The position numbers and the translations under genes were made by a program. This document shows, one piece after another, positions 24,901 to 39,900 of a stretch of DNA of 64,000 bases (within the stretch, counting starts at the first letter, position 1; each line of letters begins with the position of its first letter). The notes under the pieces were generated by a model. The model saw only the letters and a list, made by a program, of their open reading frames with translations, searched no databases and was not told the origin of the DNA. The stretch is from Symsagittifera roscoffensis (Eukaryota; Xenacoelomorpha; Acoela; Convolutidae), in assembly GCF_963678635.1 (NCBI RefSeq), contig NC_087068.1, positions 59,644,872-59,708,871 of the forward strand, written 5' to 3'.

Positions 24901-27900
24901 CGGGGTAATCTTTTGGAAACATATACATGTACTGCCCACATAATATTCACGAAGGCCATTTAGGAAGTGAATGCAAGGTGATATACGAAATTGAAAAACT
25001 AAACCGAGAGCTTAATAGACAACCATAAAGCAATGCCCAGACAATGCAATACGAGATAAGTTTCGGAAGAAGACTTACCAAGCGCTAAAAATCCCTAAAA
25101 TACATGAGCAGAAACTGTTCCAAAAGATTCAAAAAGTTATTAGGCATAGCCACTCACCCACAAAACTTACTCACCCGCGCACAAAAAATTCTTTCGCTCA
25201 TCAAACGGCGCAATATGAGGTCACTAAACCAATATAACATAGGCCGAAACCTATTAAGCCGAAAACAAAGGAACAAAAAAAGAAATTTTAAAAAATCAAC
25301 AAAGGTAAAATTTTAAATTACAATCAACATAAAAAACAAACTTCGAATAGGACGGATATTTAAAACACTAACATGTTCAAAATATATCTGTTGCATGAAT
25401 TTTAACAGAAAGAACCAGGAGATAAATGAGTGAAGGAGATGAGTCCTGTTAAAACGTTTTTTAAGAGAAAATTTTTTGTACCCGTTCGCAATACTCTGGC
25501 TGTTGAAAATAAAAAACACAACAATCAAAAATCTATTTAGTTATATTAGATACAAAAACTTAAGCGATGCAACGAGAAGCTAACACACATATCAGACAAA
25601 ACAAAAGATTGGAAAATTTAGAAACTTGAAAAATGAAACTATCTTTTTAGCTAGGTTTACGTTGGTTTTTCTTGTCTTTTTTCTTCAAAAACTGTTTTCC
25701 AATTTGAATATTTTGCTATGACCGACAAAAATGCCTAAGCTCTATTTTTTCGTTCAGATTCTTTTATCACGCCACGCCAAAAAACGACATTAATTTGAAA
25801 AAAAAAATTAAATTTTTTAAGACTGGTAGGAACATTATGTGCTATTTGCACAGTAACCGGCTATCCTTGTTAATTTCTGAGTTCACTTTTATTCATAAAT
25901 TCTGCGACCCAAAAACTAAAATCAAAACTTCAATTTGCTCAAACAATTCTACACATTTACTTATAGAACTGTATATTAAAGCTAGAACTATAAAGTTCTC
26001 AACTAAAATTAGCTAAACAACCGGAACTACCTGACATTTCTTCCAACAAAATGCAAACTCTCGAGAAATCGAGAGCAAGCAAAAGCGGTCATGCAATAAA
26101 AAAAACTTCGCAGAAAAATATTTACTAGCAACAAAAAATTGTCAGTCGAACAAATGCCAATAGAAACTAAATACCACATATAGCAAACAGGAAAGGAGGA
26201 CCACTAAAAACCAACAAAAACGCAAAAAAATCAAAGTGTTGTCTGGAATGATGTTCTATTTGCGGAAAACACGTCCAAAAACACAATCAACGGCTTTATA
26301 ATGGAAACTCGCAAGAAACTATTGAGCGGAAGTTGAGCCGACAAAACCTGGGTAAATTCCCGTTGAACCGAAAAAAATGTTGCCATGAAAAACGTTGAAC
26401 TATAAAATCTATTCAAAACTTTTAACATTTGCTATTCGGAGGGGGGGGGGGGCTTAAAAAATATGGCTCCCTTCAAACAGTCGTCCAAAATTAGTCTGTT
26501 AAGCCCATAAAATATAAGCCGAAATCATTTGGGCCGATCTGAAATATTTACGCGAAAAATTAACAAATTATTACAAATTGCGGGAGTAAATCAAAATATA
26601 ATCAACTGACAGTAGGAAAAGAGTAATAAATGCAATGAAACTGAAACAAAAACTGACTTGTTTTTTGAAGAGCCTTCAATTTTTTTGCAAATAGATGGTG
26701 TTAAAAGCTCTTTGAATTTGTAGAACAATGTATGATGGACACTTTTTTGTTAAAATAACCCAATTTGAGAAAACTGGATCAAAAGGCAAAACTTTTATTT
26801 CGCTGACAAATCTGATACTTAATTTATATTTTCAAAATTAGATGTCGATCACGTTTTTCATGACCTGTTGCACCCGATATGTGGATATGTGTGGGTGAGG
26901 TTCGCCTGACAGTTAGACACTGACCTAGTCTTCCCACGAATGTGACCGAGTCCTGGTCTGTCGGAGGGTATTTGGGGATGGGGATGGTGGAGGACTGGAA
27001 CTGACTGTCCTGGTCTGAGATCTTCACCCGTAGAAACACATTACACTCTCGCTCCACGTTGTAGTGCATCACTCTAAATTATAAAAAGAATAGCATTGCT
27101 TTTAGTTCTCTCTTAAGTTGTGACCAATGGCTGCTTTACCGAATATCACAAGCATAGCAGATAGAGAATCGTTAAACTCAAAGACTGAACACAGAGACAG
27201 CCCGTTTTTGTCATAAAAAATTTGTAAAAATTGCATGAAAACCTAAAAGGTCAGGAACAGCATCATGCTACAAACAGCATTCATGCTACAAAAAAGCCGA
27301 ACTTTCAAGAAAGTCCTTTCTGCGGGAACTAAGCCGGTAAAAAGAAGCATGCAGACAAAAATCTCAATTCGCAGAAAAATAAAAAGTCCCGAATGGAATC
27401 AAACTCCCCGGGTTTAAAGTTAAGACAACAACCTAGAAGAAAGCTGAACCTTCAACAAAATCAGCCAACAAAAATAAACAGACGGACGGACGATAGTCCG
27501 AAAGAGCAGAAAAAACTCAATTTTGCGAGAAAAAAAACAGGTCCTGGCCGGGTTTGAACCACAAACCTTTGCCATCTCAAGCAGATGTCTCACCTCTACA
27601 TCATATGCGCCAGATGGTTGAGTCAATTTGAATTTATAATAAATAAAGTATATGAGTGAATCCAGGAGACGAATACTGTGAACAAATTTATTAGGGAGAA
27701 AAGTCTAGTACCCGATTGCAATACCCTTGCTTATCGCAAGGAGAAAAATGGCCAACAGACAGGTCTTAAAAAATAAGAAGACCAAAAAACGACTGATTAA
27801 CTTGGAAACCTTTTCAACGTAGAAAAAAATGTGACCTTGAAGCTCTTTAAACTTCAAAAATATTTTCTGATTGACCATTTTTGGATAAAACAAACGCAAT

Positions 27901-30900
27901 TTGATAACAAGGATAGCCTGTTACTGTGCAGGTAGCATAGAATGTTCGACCATAGTCTTGAAAAAAGACGAAAAAGACTTTTTTCAAATAAGGGTCATTT
28001 TTCCTGCGTGGTTGATAAAAAGATCTGAACGAAAAATAGAACTTAAGCATATTTGACAATCATAGTCAAATAAGCCAATGGAAACAGTTTTTGTATAAAT
28101 ATTACAAGAGAAAAGAAAAAAAAAATTTGCAGAATTTTTTTGAACTTTGAAGTTTTGCTTAAAAACTCCAAAAATTATTTTTTTACTCAAATAAATTAAA
28201 AATTCACGGCCTAAACAAGCATAAACAGTCTATTGCAAGCCTGCACATTCACCTTATTAGCTTAAAATTAGGCCAAAAATTTTAAAATTAGGCCAAAAAT
28301 TTCTTACTCGTTTTTCTTGACACTGAGAATTGTTTGGGTCGTTCGAATCACGTCTGAAAGGGCTCGAATTCGACCCAATCCAATAAATAACTGTGTAACC
28401 TGATTTCGAAAACAAAATAAAGAAAAAACTCAAATACTCGAATACAAAGTTCCTCCTCATTTTTCAAATGGTCGGATCAAAAACTGGATAAAGAAATTTT
28501 TTTTTCAAAAGCCACAAGAAACTCTAAAATTTAAACCCACTAAGAAATTAATCCAAAAAACATTCACCCTTTTTCACGTTATTTTTATTTCTGCTAATGG
28601 AAAGCGTAATTTGACTTCCTTTAAATGAATTTGAAATGACTTAAAAAGCAATCAAAATCAAACCGCTGAAAAAATTGAGCGTGAACATCTTTTGGGCTGT
28701 TCACGTTCAAATTTGATTTTACCCAACTTGACTTTTGATAGATTTTTAATTTACTTACTATGGTGATGTGAAGAGACTGAAACTCGGATCAAAACATGCT
28801 TTTAAAAAAGATTATTTATCAACTTTGATGCTAAGATATATTGAAAAAATAAAAAAAATTATAGATCCCGTCAACGACGTCCTCAAAATGAAGACTCAAT
28901 TTCATCCACTCTCCGCTACAATTGGATTGATTTTTAGGCTATCCAGCCTGAGTTTTTTCGACAAAAAGATCAATGATTTTTGATTTTTTTTGGAATCCAA
29001 ATCACTAGCAATTGGGGTTTAATATGCCATATTCGACCCCTATAAACTTTTTTGGCGAATTCAAAACTGGACAAAATAACCCACAATGAGTCACATTTCT
29101 ATGCAATCACTTCTTGAAGTGCTCGGCGCCGTGCAAGTAATACGGACTCTTCCTATGACAGTTGTTACTGCAAAAAAAATCAAGCAGATATTGTTATATT
29201 TTTAAAGCATTTTATTTAAACCTTGATAAGTGAATTGAGCGAAAAGCTCACCAGTAAAATGAGATTTTTGAAGATACTTTCATTCATTTTTTGCTAAACA
29301 TTTAAAGAAAAGACAAAATTGACACTACGTTTTTCTCGACGATCGAAAAGTTTCTTGATTTTTTTAAGGAAATAATCCAAACCTTGACTAAAAGGTCTTT
29401 AATATGATATTGATTATGGTACCGGAAAAAATTACCTAATTTCATTCTAGCCTATGCCATTCTACCTTACGTGTTTTTACCCACATTACCCGACAATGCA
29501 TTTTTACACACAGGCCAAGCTGCGCGTTGCAAACACTAGCGAAACACGACAAAAAAAGCAATTTTATAAGGTGAAAAAAGAAAAATAGAAATACGCCCCG
29601 AATTACCAAAACCTTGCTACGTATCGGATTCGACTGAGATTTGGGGTCTGACGCCCAGCACGCTAGGTCACGAACACTTAACAACCGCCAAACACTAGTC
29701 ACGAATGAAGCAGCTACATATGCCAATAAATTGCCACTGCGATTCAACAAAGTGGCAAATACAAATAGACAGAATTTGGCATGTAATAATTGAAGGCATC
29801 CATGCTAACTTTGCATGTAAAAAATAGAAAGCATAAAGCATGAGCATTTCAAGAATATTGCGAGATATATTGAGTTGGAAAATTTCTGAAATCGAATTCT
29901 TATTATTGTACTGATACTTGAAGCAAATAGCTTTTTCGATTCATTTGAACAATGAGAAATGCATCAACTGTGTTAACTTATTATGTATCGAACGTCAAAG
30001 CATATGCTATCAAAAAACCGCAAGGGTGCCACAAAAGTGGCTCACGTAAAGGTTAGAAAAAAAGAATAGTCATACTATAGCACTAACTCACTAAAGTTGC
30101 TAGTGTAATCATCAATGCCAACACACAAACACAAATAGTGATCGCAGTCGAGCCAAAGTAATGTGAGCTTGCGAACAGAAATTAGGACTCTATGAAAATT
30201 AGAACTGGCCTTTACGGAAAATCTAAGAAAAGGACAGAGTGGCGTATGGTTAGGGTTAAATAGTATAGGGTAGATTGTAATGGAAGCACTATTTTTCAGC
30301 CCAAGAGAAATTTTTTGAGGTAACTTAAATTGCACCAAAACTCATCCGAAGCTAACAATTACTTCACTATAAAGCTCATTAATTTCAAAGTCTTTCATGA
30401 TAGGAACTACTAATTTTGATAAACATTTATACAATTTGGGAATACTGGACCGAGAAGTATTTTTTCCGGCTGATATATCTCAAAACCTGGCTGTAGTATC
30501 AGGAAAAAAACTTATTTTATTAGCACTGGTGAAACTTGTTTTAATCCTAGCACTTTGACCAATGCTACCTGGTATATTCCTCTTGCCATATCTTCAGTCC
30601 ATACAAGTTGACATAGTCTTGAATGTACTCAAATGACCTCCTGAACCCATCTATCTTCTGGGCCAACTCTGGCAACTTCGTGTTCAGTTCGGACACCTTG
30701 GCTTTCGGATTGAACACAAGAGTGGAGTGGAGTGCGTTGGCCACTTGCACCACCAACTCCTTCCGGATCCCATCTTCCAGCAGCTGTCTCGGATCTATCT
30801 TGATCACACCCACCATCGTATTCTTCATCATCAGCACGCCCTAGACAACAAAACTCAATATGTTTCATCTGCGCTGACTAACAGACGACTTCCTGTTCCA

Positions 30901-33900
30901 TACTTCTCAATTACTTTAAGCCTCTCTTAACTAAAAACCAGAGCAGTTTTAGTTATTCTTTTTTCAGTAAAATAACATATTTGCAGCATTGTTTTTATAG
31001 CCATGTACTTCAATTTTGGCTTTTCCTTCCTCTTCAAAACAGTGCTTCGCTATCGAAGATAAAATTCATTTGTTTTTAGATAATTGCAGATAGATAGATA
31101 ATTAATTGATTCAAATAAGCGAGATTGACTCTTCTTTCATCTGTGTCAAAACTGGTGCTGCGATCATCCAATTTTGGGCATTCTTTTAAAAACTTCTTTG
31201 CACGTCTTCTCGCTTTCAATATTGCAATATTTTGCTTTAGTTCGAAAATTTGTACTAAAAATAGTGCTAAGTGGAAGTTTGTGAATGATATTTTTCGCAC
31301 CTGTGCCAGAACAGAGGCGTCATGTGTGAGTCTGGCCACTTCGAATCTCTGCGTCTCCAGTGCGTACTCTGTCAGCTTCTCCTTCTCAACTTTAGTGGGC
31401 AGTTCTCTCAAACTGGGGTAGTTGGTCTGCAGCCGGATGATTTTGGCCAGTAGGGCGAACATGGAGGTGGGGATGATCTGGAGCACTGCCCGCATGAACA
31501 TCACCAACTCGTTGCTGTAGTACTGAGAGACACTCATTCTACAGTCAACAAAAACAACTTCAACAAAAACAAAGCGTATTCAGTCGTCTTGCTCGAAACA
31601 AACTAAACTCGAATCACGAATGAAAAAGATTTTAAATGAATTATTGTTCACCCCATCTGACGTGTATTTTTGGTTCCGAAGTTTCGGGAAAAAAATTGCT
31701 ACAGGCCTGAACAACTGACCAATGACGAACCTTTGAAGAGTTAAGTATCAACAAAGATCAAAATCTAAGACTAATTTCGTTTAAACGCTTTCACCAAAAA
31801 AAATTACGTTGTAGATTAACAACTTTAAGCTTGAAAAGTTATTTAGCATTCTAGCCTCCATAAATAACAGTCAAACAAGCGATGTAGCTGGCAGGTAAAA
31901 ACAAAGCGGAAAGTAAGTCGACAAAAAATAAACCGAAAGCGACGAAGTCGAAAAATTAGAAGATACCAAAGAAACATCAATAGAAAAAATTGGACTGTCA
32001 ATTTATCGGAACACTAATAAGGCTGCAGAGTGTGAGTAACAGACCAATGAATGCAAGTAGGACGGACATACTGCATGCATGTTTTGTACTGCATGCATGC
32101 TGAAATCCATAATAATAACATCGAAAAAATCAGTAACATGATAAAAATCATAATAAAAACACTGAACACTAGCGAGAAAGCGACCAAAAAAAAGCTCTAT
32201 AAAAAGAAAATAAGAAAAATAGGCTTTGACACAGGCGGAGCTGCGCTTCGCAAACACAAGAGGAAAATGCAAAAAAAAGATCTCTAAACAGGCAAAACAA
32301 AGTGAAATAATCCTTTTGGTAAATAATCCCATAGATTATAAGGTTAAAAAGACACCTTGAGAAACTTTTTGGCAAGGCTTGGGAAAAACACATTCTCGCA
32401 TCTGCTTTAAGACCGCTTTTAATTTTACTAACACTAGCCACCAATAAAGCATCTGCAAAGTTTCAAAAATTGTACATTTTCTATGACAATATTTTTTCAA
32501 AACGCAGGGCATAGCCGTTTGCACAGGGAAGATTCGCATACCACGTTTTTTATTCAGGTTCAACTCTTATTCTCCGATTTGGCAGCTGTTTTTTGTTGAA
32601 TTCATTTTTATACTGTTCTCTTTCGTCTGCTTAATCGTCATGACCAGTTTGTTTATTGTTTGGTTTATATTTCAGACAGTGTTGTGCCTTTTGTATGTTG
32701 AGTCAAATATACAATTAATTTTTACATGGTAGCAGAATGTCTAAAACGATCTATCCTCCTCCTGAATTTTCTGGTAAAAGTTATGAAGCTTGGTGTCGTG
32801 AACTCAAGCTTTGGCGAACTTTGACTGATCTGGACAAAAAAAAACAGGCGCCAGCTATCGGATTGTCCCTGAAAGGGAAGTATCGCGAAGTGGCGATAAT
32901 CTTGACAGATGATGAAATGACTGCAGAACCGGGGTTCGAGAATTTATTGACAAAACTTGACCAAAAATTCAAAAAAGACAAGGTTGATCTGGCGTATGAA
33001 GCCTACAACAACTTTGAACGCTACCGTAGAACTCAGAGTACAAGTATTGTGGAATTCGTCAACGAGTTCGAATCAAGGTACGATGAAATGGCGAAGTATG
33101 ATATGAAGTACCCCGAAAAGGTTAAGGGGTGTAAGCTTTTAGATATGGCATCACTTGAAATGCGTGAAAAGTAGATGGCGCTCACCGCTGCCAGAGATCT
33201 TACTTTTGAAGAAATTGAAAAAACTCTTCGACGTATTTTTGGCTCCAATCAGAGTATAAGTGATTCAAACTTTGACGAACTTGTCCCTTCGCAACCTTCG
33301 AGCTCTACAAATATCAAAACTGAAGCTTTCATGAAAAATCGCTACTCCAAGTTCCAGAAGCGCAAAACAACCGATTCAAAACCATATAAAAGAATCCAAT
33401 TGACCGAAGTGGTAATATAACGAATTGTCGTAATTGTGAATCTGTTTATCATTATGTAGCAGATTTTCCGGTACCCTTTGAGAACAAGCGCCAGAAGGAA
33501 ACTGAGTCGCACTTTGTTTCGAGTGAAAAAAGTTGACCTAAAAGTTGTGAAGATTCTGATGTCCAGGAATCACTAATTTCTATTGCATTAATAGCAGGAG
33601 GGGTATTGCTGCAACAATCTCGGAATTGCGCTACTCTGGACACCGCGTGCACGGGAACAGTTTGTGGGCAACTGTGGTGGGAAGTGTTTTACGACAGCAT
33701 TCCCGAAAATCTCAAAAAAATGGTCAAGTATGAGAACTCGGAGACAAAAATTGTGTTCGGCAATATAGAGAGTCAAAAAGCAATTATGAAAACTACTTTC
33801 CCAGCCCGAATTGGGTCTTAACTTTGTACCATCACATCTGACGTAATTTTGAGCGAATTGCCATTATTAATGAGCAAACAGGCCATGAAAAAAGCTGGAA

Positions 33901-36900
33901 TGAAGTTGAATTTATCCGAGGATAAAGTTATTGTGTTCGGTGAAACAATACCACTCTCCTGCACGTCATCCGGTCATTATTTACTGCAGCTATCAGATAA
34001 AAAAGTCAATGAAGTTTTCTTGGCAAGACCGAATGGTGATCTCGATAAGAAGTCTTTGTGGAAGCTTCATATTCCGTTTGGACACTGTTCGAAGTTGAAC
34101 TTGGAAAGGCTGCTGAAAAATGGAAAGTACAAATTCGATAAAGAAAATTTAGATGAGATCTACACTCACTGTGAAACTTGCACTACGAACTCCAAACCTG
34201 TTATCAAGCCGATAACTTGTGTACCTATTTCTTGTTCTCCGAATGAAGTTGTTGCAATTGATCTTCATCAACTCGGTCCCAAAAGCTGGTATGTTCATCT
34301 CATCTGCACATTCAGTCGATTTAGCGTTACTTCTATAGTTTCATCAAAAAAACCACAAGAAATTATCGGCGTTGTCATGAAAAAGTGGTTTTCTGTTTTT
34401 GGAGCACCATCGCGTGGCTTCTTAACTGACAACGGAGGCAAGTTTTTCAACTCACACTTCAGCAGTCTCGCTGAAAAATTAGGCATCGAGTTGCTAATTC
34501 ACCGCATATTCACCCCAGAGTAACAAAATCGTTGAGCGACAATATCGCACACTCACTGAGATGTTCTGTAAGGTTTTTCACTCATTCCCGGATATTGACC
34601 AAGAAACCATGTTAGCTTTTGCTTGCCATGCTAAAAACAATCTATACAGCAACAATGGTTTCACGCCGTCTCAGATAATGATTGGTCGAACAACCATTTC
34701 TCCGTCAGTGCTGGACTGCAAACTACCGTTCCTAAATGAAGAGGTTATGTCAGATTTTGTCGCGAGAAATTTACTCTCGTTGGCAGCGATTCGGAAATCT
34801 TTCATAGAATCAGAGAACTCCGAACGTATTCGGCGAGCATTAAGGCACAACATTAGAGAGAGGAATACCTTTGAAGTGGGAGAACCAGTTTACTATTTAG
34901 GACGCGGAAAACCTGGTTGGCATGGGCCGGCGAAAATAATTGGGCGAGATGGTAAACTAGTCGTTCTACGCAATGGTTCTTATGTTAATCGCGTTCATGA
35001 AACCGATTTAAAGTTATCACCGTTGGATGACTGGTTGAAATGTGATTGCATCGATGAAACGACGGAAAGTGCAGTTTGCAACGAAAAAATTGATTCCGGG
35101 GTCGAAAACAGTGAAACCTTGCCCGCTGAAGAAGTTGATGACGTTTCATGGGATTTGCGAGAAGTTGAAAGCGCGGTAGATGACGCCGTTACCAGTGAAA
35201 ATTGCGCTAACGAAGTAGTCAGCTCACATGAAGTGATCAAACCAATTCACGGGCCAGTTCACTCCAAAAAAGCGTTATTACCAAAATTTGGTCAGACAAT
35301 ACGCTTGAGCAACTCTCATGCTGATATTTGCGATAAAACCTTCATGGGCGAAGTTTTATCTAGAGCTGGTAAAGCCAACGGGAAAAATAAAGGATTTTTC
35401 AATGTTAAATGGAGTCATCCGGATGATGTTGCTGGTCAGTCACGATGCATAGATTTATTATCGGAAGAAAACGATTGGAATATTGTCTCAGAACCCGAAG
35501 TGTCTGCTTTTCTGAGTAGTACTGACGATTTTGTGGTTGCTAATTGAATGAGTTACAGTCATGGAAGGATAATAATGTCTTCGAAGTTGTTTCCGCGAGT
35601 GGCCAGGATGTGATGGGCACAAGATGGGTCCTCACGATGAAAAAAGATGCCTCTGGAAAACAAGTCCCGAAAGCCAGGCTTGTCGTCAAAGGTTTTTGTG
35701 AAACTCTAGATACTTTCGAAGATAAGGCACAACATTAGAGAGAGGAATACCTTTGAAGTGGGAGAACCAGTTTACTATTTAGGACGCGGAAAACCTGGTT
35801 GGCATGGGCCGGCGAAAATAATTGGGCGAGATGGTAAACTAGTCGTTCTACGCAATGGTTCTTATGTTAATCGCGTTCATGAAACCGATTTAAAGTTATC
35901 ACCGTTGGATGACTGGTTGAAATGTGGTTGCATCGATGAAACGACGGAAAGTGCAGTTTGCAACGAAAAAATTGATTCCGGGGTCGAAAACAGTGAAACC
36001 TTGCCCGCCGAAGAAGTTGATGACGTTTCATGGGATTTGCGAGAAGTTGAAAGCGCGGTAGATGACGCCGTTATCAGTGAAAATTGCGCTAACGAAGTAG
36101 TCAGCTCACATGAAGTGATCAAACCAATTCACGGGCCAGTTCACTCCAAAAAAGCGTTATTACCAAAATTTGGTCAGACAATACGCTTGAGCAACTCTCA
36201 TGCTGATATTTGCGATAAAACCTTCATGGGCGAAGTTTTATCTAGAGCTGGTAAAGCCAACGGGAAAAATAAAGGATTTTTCAATGCTAAATGGAGTCAT
36301 CCGGATGATGTTGCTGGTCAGTCACGATGCATAGATTTGTTATCGGAAGAAAACGATTGGAATATTGTCTCAGAACCCGAAGTGTCTGCTTTTCTGAGTA
36401 GTACTGACGATTTTGTGGTTGCTAATTGAATGAGTTACAGTCATGGAAGGATAATAATGTCTTCGAAGTTGTTTCCGCGAGTGGCCAGGATGTGATGGGC
36501 ACAAGATGGGTCCTCACGATGAAAAAAGATGCCTCTGGAAAACAAGTCCCGAAAGCCAGGCTTGTCGTCAAAGGTTTTTGTGAAACTCTAGATACTTTCG
36601 AAGAAGACTCACCAGTAGTTTCTAGAGAGGCTATGAAAATGTGCCTGGCGCTAGCCGCAATGTTGGGTTGGCCAGTCCTTGCCCTGGATGTCAAGACCGC
36701 TTTTTTGCACGGAAAGCATCTTACGAGAGAGATATGCGTTGAACCTCCTTCCGAAAGTGGTACCCCTAATGGTACTGTTTGGCGCTTAAAAAACCAGTTT
36801 ATGGGTTGCAGGACGCAGCTAGACACTGGTATTTGAGAGTTTCTGAGGAATTAGTTTCCCTTGGTGCTACCAAGTGCAAACTGGAACCCTCTATTTTTAT

Positions 36901-39900
36901 TTGGAACACTAACGAGATGCGTGGTCTGGTATGCGTTTATGTTGATGATTTTCTCTACTCAGGTACTGATGGCTTTGTTGAATTCATCACCTGTGCTTTG
37001 AAGTCCAAATTCATTATTGGTTCAGAGAACCAAATGCCGATGACTTTCACAGGCATTGAGCTAAAAGATAGCGGAAATTCTCTTCAGATGAGTCAAACAG
37101 ATTACGCACATAGCATAAATGAATTACCCATAGAAGGTGCCTCAGATGCCTGCTTGAACGCACATGATGCGACTATTTTTCGTGGAGCTATGGGGAAACT
37201 CCAATGGCTAGCAGGTCAGACGAGACCTGATCTAGCGTTTTCTGCAAATTCTATATCTATATCTTCCGTGTCGCCCACTTACCATGATGTTCATATAGCG
37301 AACAAAGCTTTACAAGATGGTCTCGACTGTGCAGTATTCTTCCAAAAGCTCTGGAAGCAAATTACAGACCAGTATTTGAAGATTTTTGCTATAACGGACA
37401 ATTATTCCCTCTACTGTGCCTTACTTTCGGGAAAATCTGTGGAAGAAAAGCGACTCCGAATTGAAATAAGCGCCTGCAAAGAACTATGCGATTCAGGGGA
37501 TTTGGAGAAAATATTTTGGGTTTCGACAAATGAGCAAATTGCTGACTGCCTGACGAAAAAAACTGGAAATTCGGAGTCCCTTTGGAGAGTTTTGCGATCG
37601 AATTATGTTGATGTATCAAAAAATTCCATGAAAAATGGTGAATTTGCGAATGTGTGAATAACTGCTTTGATCTTAACATTTCTACCTAAATAACTTTCAA
37701 TCAATATGTTAAGTTTTGATGTGCACACTTAATTGAAACACTCATCTGTCAATCAGTTATTCAGCCACGTGCATTTCGTTATATGACGCTTTTTAATAAA
37801 TTGCTTCAACTTTCGCTTGATTGCTGTCAATCAATTATTCAACCACGTGCATTTCGTTACATGACGCTTTTTAGTACATTGCCTCAACTTTCGCTTGTTT
37901 GCTCAAGCAGCGTTTGCATAACACGCCGACTCAGCTTTACGCATAAACGCGTACTCGCTATCATCAATCCTCCAACAAAGAATTCATGGGAGATTGTTGA
38001 ATTCATTTTTATACTGTTCTCTTTCGTCTGCTTAATCGTCATGACCAGTTTGTGCAATGTATATTGCTTGGTTTATATTTCAGAGAGTGTTGTGCCTTTT
38101 GTATCTTGAGTCAAGTATACAATTAATTTTTACATTTTTGAGTCAAAAAAATTAAAAATTAACCAAAATGTCAAAAATCGGGCTTGTTTGAGGCCATAAC
38201 TTTTTTTCCCATATTTAGGGAATAGCCGCTTGAGAAGGAGAGATCCCAACGATTAGTTCTTTAGCTTAAAGGTTAATCTCAGATTTATGCATTTATTATT
38301 TAAGAAAATGAACAAATTCAAATTCAAAAAAGTCAAAAATCCCCCTATTGAAACTTTCGAAAGCCGTAGAAATTGGTGTAAACAGAATTGAGACTAGCAA
38401 AAAATGCAGGCACATAGAATAGCAGCCAGTTTTTCCAATGACACCATTGTTTTGAAAATTGGTTGTAGTTTTCCAAAGAGTTGCAAAAAAAACAAAAATT
38501 AACAAATCCCATACATTATATATTTTCATAACACCTGTTGATTTCAAACAGGACCAAACGCTAGCCAAAAATAAACCAGCACTACACGCTTTTAAATTAC
38601 CTAAGCTGAAATATGATGAAATTGAAATATACCAAAAGTGCCACTAATGAGCACTTTTATTTGCTACTTAACTTGGAAAAAAATTGTTCTTAATATTACA
38701 CTTCGCTTCGCTTGTGTAAATATTAACTTTTGCTGAGGCGGATTTGATCCCACCGCAAAGAGATTTGGAGTACCCTGTCCTCGCATCTCCGCTAAGAGCC
38801 CTTTCTAATTTACTAACGCTAGCCAAAAATAAAGCACCTACATATGCTAATAAATTGCCAAAGAGATGCAGCAAATGGAGACACCAAATACAAATAGACG
38901 CATCTTTGCATTAAAAAATTGGAATACAACAAACTGAGACATCAACACATACTTTGTATGTAATAATTGGTAAATAACAAAGCCGAATTATGTATAAACT
39001 GCATTTCAAAAAATCGCAAGATAAATTGAATTTGAAAATATCTGAAATCGCGTTTTTATTATTGTACTGTAGTTTGAAACAAATGGCTTTTTGGGTTCAT
39101 TTATGTCAAGTGTCTTAACTTATTACTAATCGAATGTCAAAACACATGATATCAAAAGTCGTTAAGGTGCCACCAAAAGTAGTACCAATAGTACCAATTC
39201 TGCTGTTCGATAGCGGAGCTTGCCCTCCTTTTAAAAAATGAAATGATTTTAAAGAGAAGTCACAAGTCAAACCGCAAAAAAGTAAAGCGAGTCTGAATAA
39301 ATTTTTAAACTTTTCCTGAAAAAAAATTATCGCGACCTATTTAACAGTCCGAACTACGTTCATTGACCCCTCATCATGATTAAGCTATAAAAAAATCAAA
39401 GAACTTGTTTTATGACTAACAATTTGTTGGGCCACATTAACACCACTGTCAAATCCGCTTAGGGGGGAGGATGTTATCTCAGTTTTGATTCAGAGTTTTC
39501 AGCAAAACAGAATCGAGCATTTTGCACGCAGCGCTGAGCATACTTCATTCAATTTAAACTCTGCGGTGGTAATTGTAATTTGATCCATCTTTTTCCATAA
39601 AACTAGCCCAAATAAAGAAAGTTAGACCAATACGTGTTTTTATTCCGCTGTGAATTCTGAAAACTTTAATACGAAACTCAAAATTAGGAACAAGAAATCA
39701 TTTACGTTTTGTTCGCACCTTTTCCACTTTCGTTATTAGAGAAAATACAGTGCTGATTTAAATTATCCGGACAAAACGAACAGAACTTGAATTTTCACAC
39801 GCGTTTTTCTTGGGTTCAGAAATTGGGTTCAGATTAGACGAAAAGTGAACAGAACAAAAGTTGCTTAGAATTTCATCAGAATTAATATAGTGCAGTTTTT

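Larger units (their letters stand above)
32593..38134 (+). mobile_element. Ty1/copia retrotransposon, broken, with internal duplication
   Basis: Order gag, protease, integrase, reverse transcriptase, RNase H (integrase before RT) identifies a Ty1/copia element. The last 134 bases of the 5' LTR match the end of the 3' LTR. The 5' LTR is truncated at its left side, so no target duplication can be found. Several stops and frame changes and an 882-base tandem duplication show it is inactive. It lies antisense in WASHC5 intron 9. Confidence 0.88.

Noticed and set aside
27540-27625. Possible tRNA gene on the minus strand
   Set aside because: It has A- and B-box-like words, but the acceptor and T stems do not pair. 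More likely a degenerate tRNA-derived repeat.
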